DNA of 64,000 nt from Rehmannia glutinosa (GCA_016081115.2 JABTTQ020000358.1:62001-126000); one strand, 5' to 3'. Counted from the stretch's first letter, positions 1 through 11,076 are shown. Notes: generated by a model from the letters alone, not told the origin. Numbers and translations: made by a program.

Positions 1-247
1 CTACTACTACTGTTGAGTTAGCTGGACATGCGTCCGTTTTCTCTCTCTACATATACATACACATACAAATGTATGTATTATTCTCTGTCTGAATTTTGCA
101 TGCTATGCTGAAATTAAAGTTCCAGAGTTTGGATAATATATAGCAGCTGGCCAGGCCAGGTTTTGTACTTTCCTTTTTTTGGCTGAGCTGATTTGGAGCT
201 TGATTTGAGGATTTTGGTTACTTGTTCGAATTTTATTGAGTAAAAAG

Positions 248-1080
248 GTAATCTTTTGATCTTTGTTTGAAGTAAGAATTAATCATGATTTTTATTTTTA
301 TATATACTTGTTTTATCTGCTGAAAGGTTAATTAATTAGCTGGATTTTGTGATCGCTGAGTAATTAGTTGGATTTGTATTTTTCTGTAAAAATCACTGTG
401 AATATTGCAGTACTATTATAGCTTAATGATGTGGTGATTCTGCCACTTCTATTTGTTTTCCCTAGTTTTGGAGTGGTTTAATTTTGGTAACATGCAAAGG
501 TTATGTGAATTACTTAATCTGGTTTAGTAATTACCAGATAATTAACTTATAATTATCATGAGTTTGTAGTTAAAGTGGTATCCCTCACCCCTGTAAGGGT
601 GTTAATCATAGTTCGAACATTGTATCTTTCAGTTTATTTGAAATTTATTCTCTCCACTCCAACAACTGTTCCCAACTTATTACAAAAAAACTTATAATTA
701 AGCAACTTTTTGATTAATTTCTAAGTGTGCTTGTAATGACGATAAAATTTAGTTAATCACAAAATCTTGCAGAATTCACACAATGCTGACCCCAAGCGAA
801 GTACTTCGATGAGATTGCAGATCAGTCAAATATCGTGTTCCGATTACGAAATCAGTGAAAAATATAACTAATGACATGTATTGAGTGACAAAGAATTGAT
901 GTTCGAAATAATCACTACTCGTAATTAGTGTTAAATGTATACTGATTATAATTTGTAAGAAGAGAAGATTTTTTGATGTCATTATGTGTGAAACTCATTC
1001 TGATTATCAATATTATCAATTAAACATAATTCATATTATTTTTAAGCTTGTTACAATCATACATATTTCTTTATTTCCAG
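248..1080 (+). other. Probable 5'UTR intron of the ABI5-like gene
   Basis: A GT donor follows position 247 (AAAAAG/GTAATC) and a good acceptor with a pyrimidine tract ends at 1080 (TTTATTTCCAG). The 130 bases between this acceptor and the ATG at 1211 read as leader. Bases 1-247 would then be the first non-coding exon. Introns in the leader are common in the ABF/ABI5 bZIP group. This is inferred from splice-site appearance only; no transcript is available. Confidence 0.5.
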
Positions 1081-1210
1081 AGACCAAGTGCTAGAGATCA
1101 ATTTTAGAGATCTCCTTTAATTTGCTAGAAGTGTGCTTAAACCTAGCTACTGAGTTATTGACCTTCTACCGTCGAAGAATTTCACCACAAAACCAAATTA
1201 AGCAATCGCC

Positions 1211-3047
1211 ATGGATTCCGAAATTATAACCAAAGGAGAGGTCGATTCGCCAATGCAATCATCGCAGCAAGAGCCTAACAAGAACCAGGCATTAATTGAA
1301 TCGCTCGGGAGACAGTCGTCTATATACTCACTCACGCTCGACGAGTTTCAACACACTCTTTCCGAGAGCGGCAAAAATTTCGGGTCAATGAACATGGACG
1401 AATTCCTCAACAGCATATGGACCGCCGAAGAAAACCAAGCTCAAGAACATGCCCAAGGCAATAACACCGAATTCCTGGCTAACACAATGGATAAGGCAAT
1501 AGTATTATCTAAGCAGCCTAGCTTATCAAGACAAGGCTCTCTCACCGTACCCGAGCCTTTGTGTAAAAAAACAGTGGACGAAGTATGGTCCGAAATTCAC
1601 AAAACCGATCAGCACCATAATAATAATAATAATAATAACGATAGTCATGAAAGCCATATTCAGAACCCTAACCCGACTCAGAGACAATCGACGTTCGGAG
1701 AAATGACTTTGGAAGATTTCTTGGTTCGAGCCGGGATTGTGAGACCGCAGAATATTTCCCCTGGACCGCCACCTCAGCAGCCACCGTACGGAATGCAACA
1801 GAACAATGCAATAGGGCCTCATTTTGTTGCTAGACCGATGATGGCTAACATAGGGACTTATCAGACGCTTACGCAGAGTGGTGGTGCGTACGCGCACCAG
1901 CCGTCAGCGGTTAGTTATGGAGGGAGAATGGGAAATGGGAGTGGAGGATTTGGGCAAGTGCAGGGTTTGGGGATAGGATCACCGGCGAGCCCTGTGTCAT
2001 CGGGTGGGCAGATCGACGGTGGGAATCAGTTTGGATTGGATATGAGTGGGACGAGAGGAGGGCGCAAGCGGATTATCGATGGTCCGGTCGAGAAGGTGGT
2101 GGAGAGGAGACAACGGAGGATGATCAAGAACAGAGAGTCGGCTGCACGGTCTAGGGCGAGGAAGCAGGTATTTCATTTGCATATGGATATAATTTTGGGA
2201 TAATTACAAGAACACCCTGAGGTTTAGCCTAATTACAAAGAAAACCCAGTTATCTTTCAAAATTACAAACACCCCCCTTGATACTTGTTTCTCTCTTACA
2301 AATCACACCTCAAGAGCGGTATCTGGTAGGTAAATACAAACCTCAAAGGGGTGTTTGTAATTTTTAAATATAATCGGACGTTTTTGTAATTAGGCTAAAC
2401 CTCAGGGGTGCTTTTGTAATTATCCCTATAATTTTTAACTAGGATTAGTGCAGAACATGTACGATTTGTTGATTGTTTGATGATACTGAATTTTATTTGA
2501 GGATTTGATTAAGTGAAAAATTGTTGTATATCTTTTTTTTTTTTCTTTTTTTGGCAGGCTTATACAGTTGAACTTGAAGCAGAGTTGAACCAATTAAAAG
2601 AAGAGAATGCACAACTAAAACAATCTCTGGTAATCATGGATATAGAGATACTTTGACATCCATGATTTCGTTATTATATTCTATTCGATGGTTTATATAA
2701 CTAGCAACTTAATGAACTTGTTTATTTTGATTGTAACAGGCTGAGTTTGAGAGGAAAAGGAAACAAAAGGTACTTTTATTCCGAATTTTGGTCTCTCTTT
2801 TAATTTGTGCCGTCAGATTGTTGCTTGTTGGCCGTTTTGATTTGATAGCTATCTCGCGTCCTCTTATGGTCTTTTAGTCATGCCATTTATGCGATGGTTA
2901 ATTTGTGCACTAAATATTTTGAGATTTTGGAAAATTCGTTCGCAGTACTATGAGGAAACGAGAGCAGAAGCACAGATGCAATCTAAGGCTCAGAAAGCCA
3001 ATGAGAAATTACGAGCCATGAGGAGGAGTTCGAGTTGTCTCTACTGA
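1211..3047 (+). CDS. ABI5: ABI5-like bZIP transcription factor (group A), four exons
   Basis: Coding exons are 1211-2167, 2558-2629, 2740-2769 and 2946-3047, all joined in phase 0, giving 386 aa. Visible domains are the three N-terminal conserved phosphorylation regions of this family: residues 31-70 (SLGRQSSIYSLTLDEF...), 104-130 (LSRQGSLTVP, KTVDEVWSEI) and 158-176 (RQSTFGEMTLEDFLVRAG). The basic region is at about 297-319 (N..SAARSRARKQ), followed by a leucine zipper from 320 with heptads AYTVELEAEL / NQLKEENAQL. The family binds ABRE (ACGT-core) promoter elements as a nuclear dimer and carries abscisic acid signals in seeds and seedlings; the N-terminal serines lie in SnRK2-type RQxS sites. 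The order and wording of all motifs match ABI5 more closely than AREB/ABF proteins. An Asn run lies near residue 137. Exon 1 ends exactly between basic region and zipper. Intron 1 carries a MITE. The name rests on recalled similarity to Arabidopsis ABI5. Confidence 0.93.
2197..2426. mobile_element. Mutator-like MITE in ABI5 intron 1
   Basis: A 230-bp element with inverted ends GGGATAATTACAAG... and ...TTTTGTAATTATCCC, flanked by a perfect 9-bp direct duplication TATAATTTT (2188-2196 and 2427-2435). The 9-bp target duplication is the hallmark of the Mutator superfamily, so this is called a non-autonomous MULE-type MITE. It occupies over half of ABI5 intron 1. Its first bases supply an in-frame TAA (2201-2203) if the intron is retained. 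It has no coding capacity. Confidence 0.85.
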
Positions 3048-3629
3048 ACCGGCCGGTGGCCTAATTTGCTGTTAGAAGAGTTTAGAGTTTATTCGGCGTG
3101 TTGGAAATTTTGATAGAGGCTGGGGACGAAAGTTTTAGGTTCGTAAACTATAGGTATTGGAGTTTATACTGTTGTGGTTAAGATACTGTTTGCCCTTGCA
3201 TAATCTTAACATTATTATGTGTTTCCGAAGATAGACGATAGGCGTGCCGAGTTCTAAATGTCGCGCCTTTTCGTTCTCTTTTTTTTTTTTTTTGTTTTTT
3301 TTCAAGAATGTCATGAGAAATAAGTTGTGTGATTTTGTATGTAGCAAAATAAAGCAAGCAGTATATCTTGTGATGTACTAGTATATATGAGTTGGAGGAT
3401 CATTTGATGTATAGTTTTGAAGTTAAACCCTTTGTCCTGTAATTGCTCATGTTTTGTGGGATTTCAGGGCCTTTTTCTGCTGGTTGAGACCCTTAAGAGG
3501 ACTTATTTATACTTTTTTGGAATATAGCCTGTATACAATATTTTTTTTTTTACTTTATGTTATATTTCCATTGGGATTTTTTTTTTTGGATTTTATATAC
3601 GATTGAAAGGAGTTGAAATATAATTTTAA
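3048..3629. other. ABI5 3' flank, no further gene
   Basis: This is the probable 3'UTR and downstream sequence of the ABI5-like gene, with T-rich runs near 3280-3300 and 3541-3552. Short minus-strand reading frames here have no recognisable domain and are taken as chance. Confidence 0.5.
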
Positions 3630-3891
3630 GGGATAACTACATAAAAAAAAAACCCTAAGGTTTGGGGTAATTACAAAAAAAATCCAGAGATTTTTGAAAA
3701 TTACAAAGAAACCCTACGATTTGATTTTGCTTGCATCTTCCACTTTCATAAGCGAAAATTATTTCAAAAAATTACCTGATATTTGTAACCCCCAAGATAA
3801 AATCAAACAAGATGGTCTTTTGTAATTTTGAAACATCTCTGGATTTTTTGGTATTTAGCCCAAACCTTGGGGGTGTTTTTGTAATTATCCC
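3630..3891. mobile_element. Mutator-like MITE, same family, 262 bp
   Basis: The ends GGGATAACTACA... and ...TTTGTAATTATCCC are inverted repeats, and the second internal block (GGTTTGGGGTAATTAC...) matches other members here. A perfect 9-bp duplication TAATTTTAA flanks it (3621-3629 and 3892-3900). It is non-coding. Confidence 0.85.
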
Positions 3892-4203
3892 TAATTTTAA
3901 ATTTTGAATCAATAATATAGTTGAAACGAGTTTGAGATTTTCCCCTGTAACTTGTGATCATTGCCTTGATTGCCAAAGTGATCCATTTCATCTGTCACTA
4001 TGATGTGAAAAGGACTATATAATCTTCTATGCTTAGTTGATCAGTCGACTTTCCAAGAAAGCCTTTGAGATGCTTTCTGTAATATTTGTTGAAATTTTCA
4101 TTGTGTTTGAAAGGGACAAAGATATTATTTTAAGAAAATTTGTTGGGTAATTCAAGAACAATGAACAAAAAAAGAATTTCATACTTTGTCGAAATAGTAT
4201 AAA

Positions 4204-4742
4204 GGGTTAATTACCAAAAAATGCCCATGAGATTTGGGTAATTACAAAATTAGAAAAAAAAAAAGTTGAGTCTCAGAGTTACAAAAGTAACCCAGATGTT
4301 TGATTTTCACAAATATTTTACCCCAGTTCGTTAGTTGATCTAATGGAAATTGTTGATGTCATCAAAAAATTGACATGAACTTCTAAAGATGTTCTTGTAG
4401 TTCTATTCACAAGATTTTGCACAAATTACGTAGTCTAAAAAATTATACTCATAATCTTACGAATAACTCCCTCTGGTTACATAGAATACACAATTTTTGT
4501 TCATCTGGTTTTCCATAAACTGTAGGAAAGCTCCAAAAACTTTCAGGGTAATTTTGTCCGTCCAGTTTTTCTTTCTCTTCTTTTTTGTGTCAGTTTTTCT
4601 ATATTTTGGGAATTATATCAGGAGGCATATCGACTTTACATATATGTCCCTCAAACCGCACAGATACTTTTTGTAATTTTGAAATTTATTTTAGTTTTTT
4701 TGGATATTACCCCAAACCTCAAAGGTACTTTTATAATTATTG
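4204..4742. mobile_element. Degraded or composite MITE of the GGGATAATTAC family
   Basis: The left end GGGTTAATTACC and internal block GATTTGGGTAATTAC, and the right end CCCCAAACCTC...TTATAATTAT, match the family seen at 2197 and 3630. At about 540 bp it is twice the usual length, so the centre (roughly 4380-4600) may be a later insertion. No clear target duplication remains. The right border is approximate. Confidence 0.55.
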
Positions 4743-4815
4743 TACGTCAATTCTGGTCATTTTTATAACTGAAAAAAAAGGTTGATCCAAGAGAAAGTTA
4801 CATAAAACAATAAAA

Positions 4816-5601
4816 GGGTAATCACAAAAACTACCTCAAATGTTTGACCTAATTACAAAAGGAAAAAAAACTTTCAAACTTACAAATACAACCTTAAGGT
4901 ACTACAAACATGCTGCAGATGGGACTGCGGCATGCCCGTCTTTTTTCTCTTCAGATTTGGATCGAGTTGGACGCAGCGGCGGTGGTCACCACGATCACTT
5001 CCGGTGGCCTTGGCTCTTGGCGCAGTTCAAGACACCCCGATTCGCATTCGAACACGCCGAGGGACCTTCGATTCGATTTCCCACATACACAGAGAGGGAA
5101 TCGACCAAACAGATCACCTTGCGAGTTGGGAGCCGCCGCCGTGCGCGATCACATTGTTGATGAGGGCACGGCTTCTCACCACCTCCTAGCGCTCATTCGG
5201 ATGGACCAAATTTGGGATATCCGAGCTTGATTTTCATAGATCATTGGTTCTCCTTTTATTTTTAGATATCTCATCATATCAAGATATCGTAGTGATAGGT
5301 TATTTGTTCTTTGATTTTCTCCCGCCTTGACGGGCATGACATTGTATGACATTTTGATTTTTTGATATACAAGTAGGGGATCACGCCTCAATCCCCCACC
5401 CCCGGGTGTTATTTTGCAAAAAAAAAAAAAAAAGGTACTACAAACATCCATGATGTTAGTATTTGCCTAACCAACACTCCATAAGGATGCAATTTGTAAA
5501 ATAAAAAATAAATATCAAGAGGATGATTGTAATTCTGATAGTTGAGTTTATTTATTATTTATTTGACTCAACCTCAAAAAGGATTTTTTTATATTTAACC
5601 C
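4816..5601. mobile_element. MITE of the GGGATAATTAC family, split by a retroposon
   Basis: The left part (GGGTAATCAC..., TTTGACCTAATTAC) and right part (ACTCAACCTCAAAAAGG...TTTAACCC) are the two halves of another family member. They are separated by the poly(A)-tailed insertion at 4912-5433, whose target duplication lies inside this element. The 9-bp flanks (ACAATAAAA and AAAAATAAA) agree only partly. Confidence 0.55.
4912..5433 (+). mobile_element. Poly(A)-tailed retroposon with 14-bp target duplication
   Basis: The direct repeat GGTACTACAAACAT occurs at 4898-4911 and 5434-5447, and the bases just before the second copy are a run of A's (from 5418). This is the signature of L1-type target-primed reverse transcription. 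The insert is about 520 bp and much more GC-rich than its surroundings over its first 250 bases. Short overlapping reading frames exist (4840-5160 and 4910-5230), but none shows a known domain. It could be a LINE 3' fragment, a SINE, or a retrocopy of a cellular RNA; the source gene is not recognised. Confidence 0.75.
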
Positions 5602-5684
5602 AAAAATAAATGGCAAAGGTCTGAGCACTTGCTAGTTCAATTCTGTCCGCCTCTTAAGTCTTTATAAAAAATCACAACTTGCTA

Positions 5685-5738
5685 ATGTCCAAAGTTATTT
5701 TATTTTTTTTTTTTGAAAGCATGTCCAAAGTTATTTTA
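5685..5738 (-). mobile_element. Minute poly(A) insertion with 17-18 bp target duplication
   Basis: ATGTCCAAAGTTATTTTA occurs at 5685-5702 and again at 5721-5738. Between the copies is only a T-run followed by GAAAGC, i.e. GCTTTC plus poly(A) on the minus strand. This reads as an extremely 5'-truncated retroposon insertion. Confidence 0.6.
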
Positions 5739-6169
5739 AAATACTCTCTAAATGGAAAATTCCAAGTTGCAGAGTTATTCACACAAAAAAAAAAAAAATT
5801 GAGGACTTTGTTTGAAGTTTTGCATAATTACGGGGCCAAATTACAAATGGAACAATAATAGTCCAATACGTCCAAGGGTTTTGTCTCAGCATCTTATCTT
5901 GAACTCTCAGGGTATATGCTTTGAATTGTTACTCAAATTGCTTAGCCATCGGACTAAATATATGGCAACAAACGTGAAGCGTGACGTTATGAGCTTGCAG
6001 AATAAGTCAAAATATAATCAGGAAAAAAAATTACGGGCTTTAAATAAACAATGAAATGAAAACAGCCAAATAATTATCTCACTTAAAGAAAAATGGTTTC
6101 AGACCACGCTATCATTATTTTTATTGGTTATTGATGTGTACCCAGTTTCCTCTAAGGCCATTAATTTTT

Positions 6170-6422
6170 GGGTTAATCACAAAACCATCCTGATGTTTAG
6201 CTTAATTACAAAAAGAATTCAATTACTTCCAAAATTACAAATGTTCCCTTTACATTTGTTTCACTTTTACAAACTGCACCCTCAACAAGACTGTATTTGT
6301 TAGGTAAATACAACTCCTTGAGTTGTTTGTAACACTATAAGTGTCTTTTTATGATTTTAGAAAAATAAGTGGAGTTTTCTGTAATTAGACTAAACATCAG
6401 GGGTATGTTTTGTAATTATCCC
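6170..6422. mobile_element. MITE of the GGGATAATTAC family, diverged
   Basis: The left end GGGTTAATCACAAAACC with TTTAGCTTAATTAC and the right end AATTAGACTAAACATCAGG...GTAATTATCCC are the family termini. Length is about 253 bp. No exact 9-bp duplication is visible, so this copy is probably older than those at 2197 and 3630. Confidence 0.65.
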
Positions 6423-6700
6423 TTTTTGTACAAGTGGGATAGAAACTCATTTGAGATGTGAAGAGCTTCAAATTAAGTCAAAATGTTCAATAATGATAGA
6501 GCCTGCACAATCTTTCTTGCTATGTTAATACAAAACTATCTAAAAAAGTACACAGAAAATACAATATATAAGTCAACTCCATGGCCATGGGAAGCATCAA
6601 GCAAGCATCTCCATTCTTGCAAACATATGATGAGAGGCAGAATAAGCCTAAAACCTATTTACTTCCAAAAAAAAAAAGTCTTTTTTTTTCATCTGGTTAA

Positions 6701-7831
6701 TCAAGTACCAATTACATTCACAGAAATAAGGCTACCATAGTACAAGCATGGCTTATTGTAAGTCCTCATGGCCTTATAATACTCAATCCTCCTATAACTC
6801 TGACTCTTAAGGCTATAACAAATGAGATCCCTCTGCTCCAAATGGACCAATATATCCTCAGATTGATCATCACAAGGAATCAGAAACTTTGGACACAATG
6901 GGTAAAGATTGATACTATAATCCATCTTCCAAATCTTCTTTTTCTTGTCCTTCAACATCCAAACATCGATTATCGACTCTTCTGCACAAAATCCCACCAC
7001 GCATAAATCCCCCATTAGCCCAATATACTCCAAAAAGCTATACTTTTTCGACTCATGCATCGGATAACAAACACTGCTAAACTCTTCTTTCTCCAAATCA
7101 AGACATAGGATAGATTTGTCTTTCCACCCGGACGAAACCGCCCAATATATCGTCCCGTTAATACACATGGGATACTCATCGGTCCACGCACTAAACGGGC
7201 AATCCATAATTCGCCTCCAAGAACCAGAGCCCACATTTTCTCCACTTCTAAACGAAAAAATCTCACAACCCATTTTTTCATTTCCATTAAAGAACATGTG
7301 AACAATCTTGTATTCATTCGACACGGGAAGATAACCGAACGCGATATTATACAAACGAGCGTTGTTAGAATGATATGGGACACGGACAATTTGTCGAACA
7401 CTTGGATTGCATACATATAAAGTGTGCATACAGCATAAAATACTTAACGGACCGCAAGAAACGAACGTGTTAACTGGACCATCGATTATTTCGCTAAATT
7501 TATCGGTTATATTTCCCTGCATGTCTATGGAGATCAATTCTATAGTTATTTTACTCTTGTTGAGCTCCATAATCCCATCAGAGAGGTATTTTCTGACCAG
7601 TAACAGAGGCTTTTGCTTAGAATATTGAATATGTCGGGCCGTAAATTCCATATCACGGGTTAATAAATCTTGCCATGATTTAGAAACGCACCTGAATTTG
7701 CAAAGATCCTTGGGAGACAATCTTGAGAGTATTTCGATGATCAGATCACGTGGGAGATGATCGATCCATTTCATTTCGACCGTCGGATTGTATCTCCTTT
7801 GTTGTTCTGATTTCACACTGGATAGATTCAT
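6701..7831 (-). CDS. F-box protein with C-terminal F-box-associated region
   Basis: A single-exon frame of 376 aa. The F-box lies at about residues 25-63 (HLPRDLIIEILSRLSPKDLCKFRCVSK in part, then SWQDLL). The rest resembles the F-box-associated (FBA/kelch-like) domain: NPSVRQIVRVP, FGYLPVSNEYKIVHMF, a conserved Trp before an MDCPF segment, and repeated short beta-type blocks. F-box proteins bind SKP1 and present a substrate to an SCF ubiquitin ligase; the substrate is unknown. An internal Met at residue 20 (MKWIDHLPRD), just before the F-box, is an alternative start. It is a diverged paralogue of the F-box gene at 11235-12329 on the same strand. No frame break is seen. Confidence 0.88.
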   Translation of the reverse strand: MNLSSVKSEQQRRYNPTVEMKWIDHLPRDLIIEILSRLSPKDLCKFRCVSKSWQDLLTRDMEFTARHIQYSKQKPLLLVRKYLSDGIMELNKSKITIELISIDMQGNITDKFSEIIDGPVNTFVSCGPLSILCCMHTLYVCNPSVRQIVRVPYHSNNARLYNIAFGYLPVSNEYKIVHMFFNGNEKMGCEIFSFRSGENVGSGSWRRIMDCPFSAWTDEYPMCINGTIYWAVSSGWKDKSILCLDLEKEEFSSVCYPMHESKKYSFLEYIGLMGDLCVVGFCAEESIIDVWMLKDKKKKIWKMDYSINLYPLCPKFLIPCDDQSEDILVHLEQRDLICYSLKSQSYRRIEYYKAMRTYNKPCLYYGSLISVNVIGT

Positions 7832-9685
7832 TGGGGATATGAATTATGATATCTTCTTGGTTTAAAGATTTCACCTTTATTATATTGATGGATAGATTTC
7901 TGAAAATTGGGGTTGATGGCTCCTGGAAGTTGAAAATTTTGAATGTTTGAACGTATGGGCAATGCTGTTGATAAATAAATAGTTAGGTGAGAAAGAAAGT
8001 TATTATTTTGTACACTCTTAGTCTTATACAGTTATACATTTAGTAAGTGTTCTAAAAAGCCGTAGGTGACAGACTGGGGTTTACTGTCTAAATAGAGTCT
8101 TGGCAGATTTAGGCGGGGACCAAAGAAGATTAATCGGACCTGGTGTTAATAATATATACGGACGAGATGAATTTAGTTTCTAAAGCAGGACAAATCGTGA
8201 CTAGATGAGGATTTTTAAAAGTAAGAAGACTCGTCATTGTTAAATGTTAAGTACTTTCCACTTGGATGGCTGATTTGGTCATTTTTGGGTTCTTTCTAAT
8301 GAATGGTTTTCTAATTAATTTCCTTTCGTTTTCTTGTGCATCATTCTAATCAATATTATTTATTTAATTATCCTTTAGCATTATTCTTCCATATAATAAA
8401 TTATTGCTTGTTTTACGTAAGTTGATGTAGCGTTTGTGGGCTCTGTCCACATATGTCCTTATCACTTGAAAACGTGATTCAGAGGTATAGTAACAAAATT
8501 CTCCAAAAAATTTAAAATAACTTGACAATAATTTCATACGGCATACGGCGTTGAAATCTCTTATATATCTTTTATAAATATATGTGACAAAATCTCCCAA
8601 ATTTTTCTGGTAATAAAACAAGTTATTCTCGAGCTTTTTGGTATTTCAATAAAATTATCTATTTTAACTTGTCTTTGTTCCCTCAAAAAAAAAAAAAAAA
8701 AAAAAACTTGTCTTTGTAATTTTTTATACTATTCTAATTAGAATACTAGCCTAGTCTAAGTAAGCCTTTGATTGGGCTTATATACATATATATGTGGCAT
8801 ATTAATAAATATTTTTTGTCAAAGTTTTAAATCATGATCGTTTTGGTCATTAATTGTTGTTTCTTCTTTAATTTATGTTCGTTTGATATACCCTTTTTCC
8901 CAAGCAAATGTTTTTCCTTCGGGTTTTTATTTGTTTGGTTTTATTGAATCCTCAATTTAGCTATATGACCGGCTTGTGGACATCCATCACTTTGGTACTT
9001 GAGCTGGCTACTTGGCTTTGTGAGTAACATTTTTTTTATTTATTTTTTGCTATTTATCCAAGAAAACCTGTTTTCTAATTAATATAATGTTATTAAATAA
9101 TATAATTCATAAGAATAATTTATTGAGAATACATTTATAATGATATTTTCCCGTATTAATTGCATATTATACTGACGAATTTGTTATCTAGCCATAATTT
9201 TGTAGAAGTATTCCCAAATTATCCCGTACTCGAGTTAAGGCCTAATGAATTATTTTCGAATTCGAAATTTATAACTATGTCCATACGTCAGGAGGCGGCG
9301 AAACCCCTCTCCAAGAAAGAAACGTCAAATTTAAGCTTAGTTTTAAAAACGATACGTCAGCACCTAATCCCTTCTATTTTTCAAGATTATCAACCAGATA
9401 TGGCAATCTCAGAATTGGCCCATTTTGGTACTATCTATTTTTTCGGTTCTTCCTTTTCCTACATCGAACCTTGGAATAACTTGTGGGATTGAAATCTTCG
9501 TTACGCCATAATAATTCCGAATCGGGGTAGCTTATTTTCATGTTTGTAATGCTTTAGCTCCATCAACTGTTTTTTACTGCCATTGCACCATTGTCAAAGA
9601 ACTCAAATAATCAACTTTGTGCTTAACTAGAAGAAACTTGTGTTTTCACGACATTTCGACCCGAATTTGATCCCATGTAAGTGAA
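7832..9685. other. AT-rich intergenic DNA upstream of the F-box gene
   Basis: No coding region is supported. The promoter of the F-box gene should lie at its left end (about 7832-8100). A tiny poly(A) insertion sits at 8679-8704. A 110-codon plus-strand frame at 9160-9492 shows no domain and is not called. Confidence 0.45.
8666..8717 (+). mobile_element. Minute poly(A) insertion with 13-bp target duplication
   Basis: AACTTGTCTTTGT is present at 8666-8678 and 8705-8717. Between them is TCCCTC followed by about 20 A's. It looks like a retroposition event in which almost nothing but the tail was copied. It is the second such insertion in the window. Confidence 0.6.
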
Positions 9686-10149
9686 TAGGAGTGGCAATTT
9701 GAGGCACGATATGATTGACCGACATGAACATGACACGAAATCATAGGGTTTGAAATGAGGTTTAACGGATTCGGGCCGTTATCAAGCTGGCACGATAAAA
9801 ATCGGGTTGATAGGGCTGACAAGATAATTTTTAAAATTATTGGTAATTAATTATTTAGATGGGTAATTTATTTTTTATTAATAATTTATTAGAATATATG
9901 TTTTAAATATTAAATATAAATAATATAAAAAAAATTAATTTGTATTTGTCTACGGGCTTAACGGGCCAAACGAGCTTACCTAAATAAATTTGACAATTTT
10001 GTTTATCGTGTTGTGGAGTGTTTTTCGTGTTTTTAACGTGTCGTGTTCGGGCTTAAATTTCAGTACGTTAAGCTTATTGTAAGCGTGTTCGTGTTTGGGC
10101 TTATGTGTCGCCCCGATAACGGCCGGACACGAACGATTTGTCAGCCCTA
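9686..10149. mobile_element. hAT-like MITE (TAGGGGTGTCAAT family), diverged
   Basis: The ends TAGGAGTGGCAATTTG and ...CAAATCG-type reverse complement TAGGGCTGACAAATCG are related inverted repeats. The subterminal regions are rich in CACGA/TCGTG and CGGGC. The flanks TAAGTGAA (9678-9685) and TAAGCGAG (10150-10157) agree at 6 of 8 positions, as for an aged 8-bp hAT duplication. It is the same family as 19124-19653. Confidence 0.65.
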
Positions 10150-10694
10150 TAAGCGAGGGTGCCCAATGCGTGGGGCTGGCCTACCAAACCAAAGAGAAAA
10201 ACTAAGCCAGGTCAGGCTAAAATTCAATCATATCACAATTTGTAAAGTCCAATCCAACCCATGCTTTGAAAATGCAGGTAAAATTCATCGGCTAAATGGC
10301 GTATGAAGTTGAAGCACAATCCGGTCTTTTTCACGTATATTTTGCCGGCTGACAACGGCTTTTTTATAAGTGAAAAGGCATTGTATCGTCAAGCCGTTAC
10401 CCCTTTTTTATCGGGGCTAACTTAGCCTATGAATTGAAGCACAATCCGGTCTTTTCATCATGTGTTCCCTCCTACTATCCCCTAAAAATTGTGGCGTAAA
10501 GCCGTTAACCGCTTAACCCCTTTTCTATTTGTTCCGCGAGTACAATTTTTCTTTTCTTTTGCAAGTACATTTTGCCGGCTGATAATAATAATTTTCTTGC
10601 TTCTATTATCCCAAGACACATCAAGTCAAAGAATTTAATCATTTATAGAACTTTGATTTTCTGAGTTGAAAAATAAGACGAAAAACAATAGCTA

Positions 10695-11076
10695 AACCAG
10701 GTGGCTTAGCCCACCTGACCACCACAAGCAATTGTAGGATGGAGGTCGGGGGTTCAAATCCCTGCTCCATCAGATTGTTTGTGGGGTGGAGGTCAGGGGT
10801 TCATATCCCTGCTCCATCAAATTGCTCCCAAGGGCATATGCGAAAGTAGTGAAGATATGGTGGGAACTCATCTTGAATAACATCCGTGTGGGTTCGATTC
10901 TGGTGAAGATTTGGTGGGAACTCATACTGAATAGCATCCGTGTGGGTTAACACTGGCCAGTGCGTGCACATCCCGCGGTTTACCTTGGCGGCGGCAAGAA
11001 TGAGGAGCCGGAGTATTTTGTTGTCTCAGATAGTCGTAAGCGCAGGAAAGTTCGAGTTATCAAAAAAAAAAAAAAA
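10695..11076 (+). mobile_element. tRNA-derived SINE with poly(A) tail
   Basis: The direct repeat AAAAACAATAGCTA flanks the element (10681-10694 and 11077-11090, the A's overlapping the tail). The head has a pol III A-box-like GTGGCTTAGCC near 10702 and a B box GGTTCAAATCC near 10751-10761. A second, mutated B-box block (GGTTCATATCC) follows about 47 bp later. The body holds a further direct repeat (GGTGGGAACTCAT, twice, near 10859 and 10911) before the 3' end ATCA(n). Length about 380 bp. tRNA-headed SINEs are moved by LINE machinery. No coding role. Confidence 0.82.

Noticed and set aside
1526..1897. 123-codon minus-strand frame in ABI5 exon 1
   Set aside because: Antisense shadow of a well-supported coding exon.
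4840..5230. Overlapping frames of about 106 codons in the GC-rich retroposon
   Set aside because: Several frames are open together because of base composition; none shows a domain, and the segment is bounded by a retroposon duplication.
9160..9492. 110-codon plus-strand frame
   Set aside because: No recognised motif, no splice context and AT-rich surroundings; too weak to call a gene.
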